NCBI GenBank assembly: GCA_016192525.1
Contig: JACPTZ010000091.1
Coordinates: 1 to 64,000, forward strand
Origin: Planctomycetota bacterium
GTDB taxonomy: Bacteria; Planctomycetota; MHYJ01; JACPTZ01
DNA: 64,000 bases
Direction: 5' to 3'
Below, one piece after another: positions 20,670 to 28,746 of the stretch. The notes below the pieces were generated by a model. The model worked only from the letters and a program-made list of their open reading frames with translations, was not told the DNA's origin and searched no databases. The position numbers and the translations under genes are program-made. Numbering within the stretch: position 1 is the stretch's first letter; each line of letters opens with the position of its first letter.

Positions 20670-20812
20670 GTACGAGATCGCGGCATTGTCATCCTGAGCC
20701 CTGCCCGCCTCCTTCCGGCGGGCAGGGCGAAGGATCACCCGTATCGGAGCGAACTTGGCGTATGTGCTGGTGATCCTTCGCGTCCGCCTGCGGCGGACGC
20801 TCAGGATGACAA
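20670..20812. repeat. Family-1 palindromic element, copy G
   Basis: GTACGAGATCGCGGCATTGTCATCCTGAGCCCTGCCC...GAAGGATCACC ... GGTGATCCTTCGCGTCCGCCTGCGGCGGACGCTCAGGATGACAA. Confidence 0.85.
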
Positions 20813-20854
20813 TCCCAAGGGCGGTTCAGGCGGAATACACCCCCTTCGTACCGT

Positions 20855-22621
20855 TCACGAGACAACCACGGATTCCTCGGGATACTGATACCTCAAAGCG
20901 GGGGGACGCGCCACGATCGTCCAGAAAATGGCGAGCGGCCCGACACGTCCGACGAACATCGCGGCGCACAGCACCAGTCGCCCAATACCGTCGAGCGAGG
21001 TCGTGACTCCCGTGGACAGTCCGACCGTGCTCAGGGCCGAAACGCCCTCGAAGAGCAGGTCCAGAAACCGGAGGCCCGGCTGCGTCGCCGCGAGCAATCC
21101 GGCCAGCACGAACAGCGCGACGCCGTAGAGGACCGAGACCGCCACCGAGGCGTTCACCACCGCGCGCGGTATCGAGCGCCCGAAGGCATCCACGGAATCG
21201 CGGCCGCGCACCATCGCCCTCACGGTGAAGAAGAGGACCGCCGCCGCGGAGGTCTTCACCCCTCCTCCCGTCGAGACGGGCGAAGCCCCGATCGCCATGA
21301 GGAGCATCAGAAAGAGCAGGGTGGGAATCTGGAGCCGTCCCACGTCGAGCGTGTTGAACCCGGCCGTTCGGGCGGTGACGGACTGAAAGACGCCGGCCCA
21401 GACCTGTTGCGCGGGATCGAGGGAGAACAGGGCGAACCTCGATTCAAACACGAAGACAACCATCCCCCCGACGACGATCAGAACGGCCGTCGCGGTCAGG
21501 ACGAGCCGGGCGTGAAGGCCCAATCTCGGAATCGAGCCGGTCTCGCGGGCCCGCAGGGTCCGTCGAAGCCGCCGAATCAGGGGCGTCGACAGCACATCGT
21601 ACCGGAGAATCTCGAAGATGACTGGAAAACCCAGTCCGCCCACGATGATGAGGCCCATGACCGGGAGGAGGATCGCGGGGCGCCCCGAGTAGCCCATCAG
21701 GCTGTCCCCGGGAAGGGCGAACCCCGCGTTGCAGAACGCGGATACCGAGTGAAACACGCTCCACCAGAGTCGATCCATCGTCGCCATTCCGGACCCTTCC
21801 AGGGCGTGGAAGAGCAGGGCCGCCCCAAGCGCCTCGGCCAGGGCCGTGACCGTGAGCGTGGTGCCGAGGAACTGGCCCAGATTGCCGACGGTCTCGACGC
21901 TCATCATCTCCCGCAACATCACTTTCTGATGCAGGCGCAGGGATTGCCGGTGGAAGTAGCTCGCGAACATGGCGAGGACGGGGAGGCCGATCCCCCCGAG
22001 TTGAATGATGACCAGCAGAACGAGTTGTCCCCGCCGCGTCAGTTCGGCGCCGATGTTCCGCACGTTGAGGCCGGTGACGCAGGCCGCGCTGGTGGAGGTG
22101 AAGAAGGCGTCGAGGACGCTCCAGGGGGCGGCCCCGGGGGCCCGGCAGTTCGGCAGGAGGAGGAGCCCCGTCCCGATCAGGATCAGGACGAGAAAACTCC
22201 CGGCCAGGACCCAGGACGGACGGACGGCCCGGGCCGCGATCCGTTCGTTGGCCCGCGCGACCTCGATGAGGAGTCGGGCGAGGATGTAGACCTGCGCGCC
22301 CACCAGGTACAACCGCGCCAGGTCCTCGCCCGAAACGAAGACCGGGAGACCGACGGCCTCGACCGCCAGCAGGCCGACGAGCAGGACCTCGATCCACCGG
22401 CCCCGCAGGAAGGCGCGCCGATCGGGAGCGCGCATCGCCCGCCGTCCCACATCGGCGACGAAAACGGCGACGACCGCCACGTCCACCGTGTGGAGCAGGA
22501 GTCTCGTCTCATCGGACACGGGGAACCCGAACTCGATCACCATCGAGGTGAGGGCGGCGGCGGCGGCGATCCGGACGATCCAGCGGTGACGCGTCGAGAC
22601 CGCGGCGGCGGAGGGAGGCAT
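20855..22621 (-). CDS. TrkH/KtrB-family potassium transporter
   Basis: DAFFTSTSAACVTGLNV, FHSVSAFCNAGFALPGDSL, FQSVTARTAGFNTLDVG, FEGVSALSTVGLSTGVT selectivity-filter repeats. Confidence 0.93.
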   Translation of the reverse strand: MPPSAAAVSTRHRWIVRIAAAAALTSMVIEFGFPVSDETRLLLHTVDVAVVAVFVADVGRRAMRAPDRRAFLRGRWIEVLLVGLLAVEAVGLPVFVSGEDLARLYLVGAQVYILARLLIEVARANERIAARAVRPSWVLAGSFLVLILIGTGLLLLPNCRAPGAAPWSVLDAFFTSTSAACVTGLNVRNIGAELTRRGQLVLLVIIQLGGIGLPVLAMFASYFHRQSLRLHQKVMLREMMSVETVGNLGQFLGTTLTVTALAEALGAALLFHALEGSGMATMDRLWWSVFHSVSAFCNAGFALPGDSLMGYSGRPAILLPVMGLIIVGGLGFPVIFEILRYDVLSTPLIRRLRRTLRARETGSIPRLGLHARLVLTATAVLIVVGGMVVFVFESRFALFSLDPAQQVWAGVFQSVTARTAGFNTLDVGRLQIPTLLFLMLLMAIGASPVSTGGGVKTSAAAVLFFTVRAMVRGRDSVDAFGRSIPRAVVNASVAVSVLYGVALFVLAGLLAATQPGLRFLDLLFEGVSALSTVGLSTGVTTSLDGIGRLVLCAAMFVGRVGPLAIFWTIVARPPALRYQYPEESVVVS

Positions 22622-22629
22622 CGGAGCGT

Positions 22630-23637
22630 TCACCCGGTCCCCAGCAGGCGGTGAATGATGACGCTCCACCCGCGCGGCCCCGGATCGGGGATGAACTCGA
22701 GCCCCGGAACGCCCGCCCGAAGGACCGGATCGCAGGCGCCGTCGGGTCGCGCCACGGCGCAGGGTCGATCCACGGCCTGGAGCATCGGGAGGTCGTTCGC
22801 GGCGTCGCCGATGCCGATGGAGGTGTAGTCCTCGAACTCCCCGCGGTAGAGTTCCATGAGCCGCCGAATCGCCGCGCCCTTGTCCGAACCCCCGTGGAGA
22901 TGATGGAAGCGTCCGCCGGCGGTCACGTGCATTCCGTCTTCCGCCGCGATGGACAGGGCTTTCTGCACCATGGCCGCCTCCGGCGTCGCTTCCGCGCCTT
23001 CGCCCTCCGGGCTTTCGCCTTCGCCCTGCGGGTTGCGGCGGACAGGTCGGCGGGCAGGCGCGACGCGGTCCGAGTCCCGCTCGATGACAAACGGCTCGTC
23101 GAATTCGCGCTCGCGCGCCAGCCGCGCCTGGTCCAGGGCCAGACCGCAGCGGGTCGCGATCTCCTCCACCGTCATGTCGTGGAATCCGCGGACGGCCCCG
23201 CCGGTCGCGGACTTCAGCCGCTCCATGACCCGGAGGATGGCGGCGTAGTCCTTCCCGAGCCGGATCCTCCAGCAGTCTCCGACCCGCTCGGCCGACGGGA
23301 CGGGATCGCGGAAGTACCCGTGAGGAGCGGCACCGTTCGCCGTGCGCCCGTGAGGGCGTTCTTCGGGAGAGGTCTCGCCGCCCCGAACGCGCCCTGACGG
23401 GCGCACTACGAGCGGCCCCGCCGGCACATACACCGCCCCCCCGTTCTCGACGATGAACGGGTGCTCATTGCCGGTGAGCCTCCGGAAGTGCTCCGTCTCG
23501 GCCCGCGTTTTCGACGTACAGAAGACGACGGGTATCCCCTTCGCCCGGCACTGGAGCAGGGCGGACCGGGCCGGCTCGAACGAGTAGGTGGCCGCGTCGA
23601 GGAGGGTCCCGTCGAGATCGGTGAAGATGACACGCAT
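22630..23637 (-). CDS. HAD phosphatase, mannosyl-/glucosyl-3-phosphoglycerate phosphatase (MpgP) family
   Basis: MRVIFTDLDGTLLDAATYSF, FCTSKTRAETEHFRRLTGNEHPFIVENGGAVYVP, GIGDAANDLPMLQAVDRP; carries repeat-derived insertion(s). Confidence 0.88.
   Translation of the reverse strand: MRVIFTDLDGTLLDAATYSFEPARSALLQCRAKGIPVVFCTSKTRAETEHFRRLTGNEHPFIVENGGAVYVPAGPLVVRPSGRVRGGETSPEERPHGRTANGAAPHGYFRDPVPSAERVGDCWRIRLGKDYAAILRVMERLKSATGGAVRGFHDMTVEEIATRCGLALDQARLAREREFDEPFVIERDSDRVAPARRPVRRNPQGEGESPEGEGAEATPEAAMVQKALSIAAEDGMHVTAGGRFHHLHGGSDKGAAIRRLMELYRGEFEDYTSIGIGDAANDLPMLQAVDRPCAVARPDGACDPVLRAGVPGLEFIPDPGPRGWSVIIHRLLGTG
23342..23409. repeat. Family-4 palindromic element inside the MpgP coding sequence
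   Basis: GTGCGCCCGTGAGGGCG ... CGCGCCCTGACGGGCGCACTAC; encodes VRPSGRVRGGETSPEERPHGRT in frame. Confidence 0.75.
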
Positions 23638-23676
23638 GGGCGGCGCTGCTCGAAGCCCCCTGAAGGGGGCGCACAT

Positions 23677-25002
23677 TCACTGTCCTGCAGGCTTTCCCGG
23701 CGCTGAAGCGCCGGGCTGTGGAAAACTCGCTCCGTCGTCCTGTGAAACACCTCGCGGAGGAACCCCGCCGGGCCCGGGCATCCGCTCCAGCAGATACGGT
23801 TTCTCCGCCTCGAACACGTCCGCCTGGGCCTGCACCAGAATGTCCGCCTCTTCCGTGGACATCGACTGCGACTCGATCACGAACGAAGCCGTCCTCGCGT
23901 AGTAGATCGGCGTCATGATCTCGATCAGCTTGTAGCGGTCTTTGGTCCACTGGTGAAACGTGCTGATGAAATCATACACAATCCGGGCCCAGACGTGGGG
24001 CGGGAGGGAAAAATCGCGCTCCCCGGCCGTCGAAAGACGTTCCAGCACAGAGAAAGGGGCGGCGGAGACCACCTCCCTCCACAACGAACCAAAGTGCTGA
24101 AAGCCCACCCGGTAACTCTCGAAGAGCCGCTCCAGGGAAATCTTCACCTCGGGCGGCTCCGCCTTCAGCACCTGGCCCACCAGAGGAACCGGCTCGCTTC
24201 CCCGCACCCCGCGCCAAACGCGCTCGTACCGGGCCATCATTCCGAACAGCGTCCCCACCACCTGCCGGAACATGGGCCCGAGTGACGCCGCCGGGTCCTT
24301 CGGATCGTGCACCTTCGTCCCGAGAACCACCTCGCTGATGCGGAAGTTCTCGCACAGCGCCACCGTGGTCATCCAGATGTCGATCCCGAACGTCGCCACG
24401 TCGGTGTCCCACACGTCGGCCCGGGTAAACCAGTCGACGAGCCGTCGCGAGAACCCGAAATCCCCGCCGATCGGCTGCCGCAACCGCTTCCCGTAGAGCG
24501 ACTGCACCAGGGCTCGCGCGACATGATTGGTGATGGTGGCGTCCCATTTGTGGCGGTAGTAGTAGGGGCTGACGAAGTCGTAGCCGTCCTCGAGGGCGGG
24601 ATGAAGCAGGGCGGGGACCCACTCGGCGGTGATGCTCCGGAGGTCGGAGTCGAAGACGGCGCAGGCCTTCGCGTCCAGTTGCACCGCCGCCTCGAACACG
24701 GCCCGGAGCGAAGTCCCCTTTCCCGGCATCCCGCGGTAGATCGTGACGATCTTGTGAAGCGGGAGCGACACCCGGACCGATTGCGCGATCTCGCGCGTGT
24801 AGTCGAGCGAGCCGCCGTCGGACACCACCAGGACGGCGGGCCGCGAGGGGTAGTACTTGGCGAGGCCCACCAGCACGGCCTTCATGACGTGGGCGATCGT
24901 GCTCTCGCTGTTGTAGCAGGGGATGCCCACCACGATGTCGGCGGGGCCGATCTGGAGGATCTTCTGGCGCGCATAGTCGCGAAGGGCGGTGTCGTATTTC
25001 AT
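23677..25002 (-). CDS. GT2-like glycosyltransferase of the compatible-solute operon
   Basis: DIVVGIPCYNSESTIAHVMKAV...VLVVSDGGSLDYTREIA...GKGTSLRAVFEAA...CAVFDSDLRSITAEWV; between MpgP and antiporter genes. Confidence 0.85.
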   Translation of the reverse strand: MKYDTALRDYARQKILQIGPADIVVGIPCYNSESTIAHVMKAVLVGLAKYYPSRPAVLVVSDGGSLDYTREIAQSVRVSLPLHKIVTIYRGMPGKGTSLRAVFEAAVQLDAKACAVFDSDLRSITAEWVPALLHPALEDGYDFVSPYYYRHKWDATITNHVARALVQSLYGKRLRQPIGGDFGFSRRLVDWFTRADVWDTDVATFGIDIWMTTVALCENFRISEVVLGTKVHDPKDPAASLGPMFRQVVGTLFGMMARYERVWRGVRGSEPVPLVGQVLKAEPPEVKISLERLFESYRVGFQHFGSLWREVVSAAPFSVLERLSTAGERDFSLPPHVWARIVYDFISTFHQWTKDRYKLIEIMTPIYYARTASFVIESQSMSTEEADILVQAQADVFEAEKPYLLERMPGPGGVPPRGVSQDDGASFPQPGASAPGKPAGQ

Positions 25003-25025
25003 GGGTCATCAGGCTTTCGTGTGGG

Positions 25026-25191
25026 GTACGAGGTTGCCGCATTGTCATCCTGAGCCTCGGCCGCAGGCCGAGGCGAAGGATCACCAGCGTGTGCGGTTCG
25101 TAGACTCCGACGCTGGTGATCCTTCGCCCAGCCGGCCAAACGGCGGCCGGCTGGGCTCAGGATGACAACGTCAGGGGCGGCCGCCCCGTAC
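25026..25191. repeat. Family-1 palindromic element, copy H
   Basis: GTACGAGGTTGCCGCATTGTCATCCTGAGCCTCGGCCGCAGGCCGAGGCGAAGGATCACCAGCG ... CGCTGGTGATCCTTCGCCCAGCCGGCC...GGCTGGGCTCAGGATGACAA. Confidence 0.88.
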
Positions 25192-25213
25192 ATCGGATTC
25201 AAGAGACCCCGTC

Positions 25214-26479
25214 TCAGGTCCTGACCACTCCTGAGCGCGCGAGGCGCCGCTTGAGAAGCGAGGGGGTTACCAGCGTGGTCACCATCACCATGATCACCGC
25301 GGCCGAGAAGATCGGCGGAGAGACGACGGCCTCGCCCGCGAGGACGAGCGTGGCCCCGATCCCCGCGAAGATCAGCCCCACCTCCCCCCGCGGAATCATG
25401 CCGAATCCAATCAACACGCGATCGAGGCCCTTCTCCCGGATCGCCAGGGAACAGGCCTGCTTTCCAAGAATGGCCACGGCGGTGAGGACGGCGGCGAACC
25501 CGAGCACCGACGGATCGGCGAAGACCCGCAGGTCCACCTTCAGCCCCATCAGGACGAAGAACACCGGCACCAGCATGGCGGTCAGGGGCTTCAACACGTG
25601 ATGGAGTTCCACGTTCTCCTTCGTGGCCAGACTCCGGTAGTGGACCTCCTCCAGAATGAGTCCCGCCGTGAACGCCCCCACGATCGGGGCCAGCCCCACC
25701 ACATGAGCCGCGTAGGACAGGGCGAAGCAGAAGGCGAGGCTGACCGCCAGCAGCATCCCCCGGCTCCGAAGATGGGTCGCCACGCGGAACATCCGCGGCG
25801 ACAGCCACAACCCCACGATGACGGACACCACGAGGAATCCCGCGGCCTTCCCGACGATCGCCGCCACCTCTCCGACCTGGAGCGTCCCGCCGGAATCGGC
25901 CGCGCGGATCATCCCGGTCACCGTGGCCAGGACGACGAGCCCGAGCACGTCGTCGATGACGGCGGCGCCCAGGATGATCTTCGACTCGCGACGCTGTAGA
26001 CCGTTCAGATCCTGGAGCACCCGCGCCGTGATCCCGACGCTCGTCGCGCAGAGGATCGTCCCCACGAAAAGGTGGACGTACACCGAACCTTCGGGATGGA
26101 AGAACATCGACACCCCGAACCCCAGCAGGGAGGGCGCCACGACCCCCACCACCGCCACGAGAAGCGACGGGGCGCCGACCGCCATCATCTCCTTGACGCT
26201 GGACTCCAGCCCGACCTCAAACAGCAGCAGCACCACGCCGATCTCCGCCAGAACCACGAAGGTCTCCTCGGCGCGGAGAAAGTCGAACGTGTGGACGCCG
26301 GCCAATCCGAGGTTGCCGAGGAGAATCCCCACCACCAGTTCCCCGAGCACCGCGGGGAGGCTCAGCCGCTCGAAGACCTCCCCGCCGGCCTTGGCCGCGA
26401 GCAGGATGACGGCGAGGCCGAGCAGGATGTGCGGGACCGCCTCATGGCCGCCGGAGGCGAGAAGCGTCACCGGGCTCAT
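25214..26479 (-). CDS. CPA2-type cation:proton antiporter
   Basis: About 12 TM, AVLGELVVGILLGNLGL, LFEVGLESSVKEM, FTAGLILEEV; ATGA overlap with upstream gpgS stop. Confidence 0.92.
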   Translation of the reverse strand: MSPVTLLASGGHEAVPHILLGLAVILLAAKAGGEVFERLSLPAVLGELVVGILLGNLGLAGVHTFDFLRAEETFVVLAEIGVVLLLFEVGLESSVKEMMAVGAPSLLVAVVGVVAPSLLGFGVSMFFHPEGSVYVHLFVGTILCATSVGITARVLQDLNGLQRRESKIILGAAVIDDVLGLVVLATVTGMIRAADSGGTLQVGEVAAIVGKAAGFLVVSVIVGLWLSPRMFRVATHLRSRGMLLAVSLAFCFALSYAAHVVGLAPIVGAFTAGLILEEVHYRSLATKENVELHHVLKPLTAMLVPVFFVLMGLKVDLRVFADPSVLGFAAVLTAVAILGKQACSLAIREKGLDRVLIGFGMIPRGEVGLIFAGIGATLVLAGEAVVSPPIFSAAVIMVMVTTLVTPSLLKRRLARSGVVRT

Positions 26480-27693
26480 TTGTTGTCCTCATCCACGGCG
26501 GCCTTCAGTTGGTCGAGAAAGTCCGGGATTGCGGAGGCCACGCGGTTCCAGTTCGGGACGAAGGATCCCGAGAGCGGATCGGCCAAGACGTCTTTCCCGG
26601 CCAGATCGATCGCCCGCGCGAAGGCCTCGATGGCGCCCGACTCCGAGTGGCGGTCGAAGGTCAGGCCGTTGATGGCGGCATCGTCGCTGTACTTCTTGAC
26701 GGTGTCCTGCGCCATTCTCAGGTAGGAGACCCGGAGCGTCCGAACGAATCCCTCCGAGAGAATGATCCCTTCCGTGGCCAGGGCCCGCAGGAGCGACTTG
26801 GCAATATCGACCGACATCCTCATCAACCCGGCCTGCGGGTCCTCCGGAGAGAGCGCCTGGTGCTTGTGATCGTACACGTCGCAGATGTCCACCTCGCAGA
26901 CGTGCCGCACGTTGCAATTGCGGAACACCTCGCCGAGGAAGCCGATCTCGAGGCCCCAGTCGCCGGGGATGCGCACGTTGCGGGCCATGTCCACCGTCAG
27001 GGCAAATTCGCCCGCGAGAGGGTAGCGGAAGCTGTCCAGAAAGACGAGGTAGGGATGGTACCCCACCATCTTGAGCAGGGTGCGGACCAGCGGCGAGACG
27101 AAGAGGCGCGTCACCCGACCGTGGAAACGGTCCGTGTATCGGGCGTAGAACCCCTTCGCGTACTCGTAGCCGAGGTTCGGATTCGAGACCGGATAGCACA
27201 GCCGCGCGAGGAGTTCCCGGTTGTAGGTGAGGATGTCGCAGTCGTGCAAGGCGATCGCCTTCGATTTCTCGTTCGCGATGACATACCCGAACATGAGCCA
27301 GACGCTCCGCCCCTTTCCGTCCGGTCCGGGACTGACGCCGTTGTCCTCGAGCAGCTTGAGCAGAGCCTGGATGCGCGGGCTGTCCACCCACAGGATCTTC
27401 TTCTCCTGCGGGAGCCCACCGAAGAACTCACGGGCGCGGGCGAAGGCCTCCTGATCGGCCCGGGCCAGGGCGACGACGATCTCCTTGAGGTACTTCACCT
27501 TCTTGAGTTCCTCGAGGATGCGCGGCATCGAGGGGGTCGCCAGTTCGGAGTACAGGCACGGGAGCACGAGCGCCACCGGCATCTGCCTCGAGAACCTCTT
27601 GAGTTCGGCCTCGAGGCGATCGATCCGCTCCGGGGTGACGGCCCCGAGCCGGTGAAGGGTGCTGACCACCCCGGTCTGATAGAAGTCGGACAT
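26476..27693 (-). CDS. gpgS: Glucosyl-3-phosphoglycerate synthase (GT81-like, GpgS)
   Basis: VALVLPCLYSELATPSMPRILEELKKVKYLKEIVVALARAD, AIALHDCDILTYNRELLARLCYPV, GDWGLEIGFLGEVFRN, EVDICDVYDHKHQALS. Confidence 0.9.
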   Translation of the reverse strand: MSDFYQTGVVSTLHRLGAVTPERIDRLEAELKRFSRQMPVALVLPCLYSELATPSMPRILEELKKVKYLKEIVVALARADQEAFARAREFFGGLPQEKKILWVDSPRIQALLKLLEDNGVSPGPDGKGRSVWLMFGYVIANEKSKAIALHDCDILTYNRELLARLCYPVSNPNLGYEYAKGFYARYTDRFHGRVTRLFVSPLVRTLLKMVGYHPYLVFLDSFRYPLAGEFALTVDMARNVRIPGDWGLEIGFLGEVFRNCNVRHVCEVDICDVYDHKHQALSPEDPQAGLMRMSVDIAKSLLRALATEGIILSEGFVRTLRVSYLRMAQDTVKKYSDDAAINGLTFDRHSESGAIEAFARAIDLAGKDVLADPLSGSFVPNWNRVASAIPDFLDQLKAAVDEDNK

Positions 27694-27714
27694 GACGCAC
27701 CTCCTGGCACTCGC

Positions 27715-28005
27715 TCAGCCTGAGATGAAACGGCCCAGGGCCCAGAGCCCTCCGCCGAGGACGGCGGCCGCGACCGCAAACACGGGCCGGGAGGGGCGGG
27801 CCTGCGGGTCGTCGAGGAGCCGGGCCGCGATGGTGGCCCCGACGATCGCCGCGAAGGCCATGTCCCCCGCCGACCCGAGCCGCTTCGCATCCACGGCGAG
27901 AAGCGCCGCCATGAGAAAGGCGAGGGCCGGACCCAGGAACAGCCAGACGACTCGGATCAAACAACCGGAAATCGACTCGATCGGACGCGAGGAATCCTCG
28001 GTCAT
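27715..28005 (-). CDS. Small membrane protein, hypothetical
   Basis: 96 aa with hydrophobic segments (VVWLFLGPALAFLMAALLA, VFAVAAAVLGGGLWALGRFI). Confidence 0.55.
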   Translation of the reverse strand: MTEDSSRPIESISGCLIRVVWLFLGPALAFLMAALLAVDAKRLGSAGDMAFAAIVGATIAARLLDDPQARPSRPVFAVAAAVLGGGLWALGRFISG

Positions 28006-28053
28006 GGCATCTCCCCGGGGTGTGATGGGCGTGAACGGGAAGGAACGACGCCG

Positions 28054-28416
28054 TCACGCGCCCAGGGGAGGAGACCGCGGCAGACGGGGCGGACACGGCG
28101 AATTCGACAGCGGCCGGAGCCAAGCAGGAACTGAAGCTCCTGGCGGTTCCCGACCGGGGACGGGGATGCGCGACGGGTCCCCGAACAGCATCGACGGGAG
28201 GGTCCAGTGGCTGTGCCGGGAGGAGGGACCCGGGGCACGAATCTCGCCGTGGCTGCGGGACTGCGCTTCGCGCGGCGCCCGACACACCGCGAACGACGGG
28301 GGCTGGTACGTCAGCCGGACCACCACCTCCTCGCCGCACGTGGACGAAGGGAGATCGAGGCTCAGCGTGGCCACGAGAATGGACGCCAGCGTGAGGAGGG
28401 GTCGAGGGAGCCTCAT
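28054..28416 (-). CDS. Putative exported hypothetical protein
   Basis: Start at MRLPRPLLTLASILVATLSLDLPSSTCG (signal-peptide-like); no family recognised. Confidence 0.35.
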   Translation of the reverse strand: MRLPRPLLTLASILVATLSLDLPSSTCGEEVVVRLTYQPPSFAVCRAPREAQSRSHGEIRAPGPSSRHSHWTLPSMLFGDPSRIPVPGREPPGASVPAWLRPLSNSPCPPRLPRSPPLGA

Positions 28417-28581
28417 ACGGGCAGAGTAGCAGCAACGGAGGCGCGGGGCAAGCGGAACCGGGGCCTGGCCCTGAAAAAGTGAGAACAAGCTCGAACGCAC
28501 CGGCGGGGGGCTCGCCTCCGTCCGAGGCCTCAGCCCGTCTTCACATGTGCCGGCCTCCGCCTGATTCCGCCCAATTCGCCC

Positions 28582-28610
28582 TTGACAGGAAGTCGCGGGA
28601 CGGGTATCCT
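28582..28610 (+). promoter_or_regulatory. Sigma-70-like promoter TTGACA-N17-TATCCT
   Basis: Perfect -35 at 28582-28587 and 4/6 -10 at 28605-28610, 17-bp spacer, upstream of the 28747 CDS. Confidence 0.5.
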
Positions 28611-28672
28611 CCGCGTCTTACAACTCGGCTCCGGGACTCAGCCCCCCGGGGTCGTGAACGATTCAAACTGAG

Positions 28673-28729
28673 CCCCCGGCGTCAGCGCCCTGCGTCAAAA
28701 AAACGACGGCAGCGGCGGCCGGGGGTTTT
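28673..28729 (+). terminator. Terminator-like hairpin plus T-tract in the 5' leader (candidate attenuator)
   Basis: CCCCCGGC..CGCC CTG CGTC (AAAAAAAC) GACG..CAG..GGCG GCCGGGGG TTTT, ending 17 nt before the start codon. Confidence 0.6.
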
Positions 28730-28746
28730 GTGTTTCAGGGACACCC

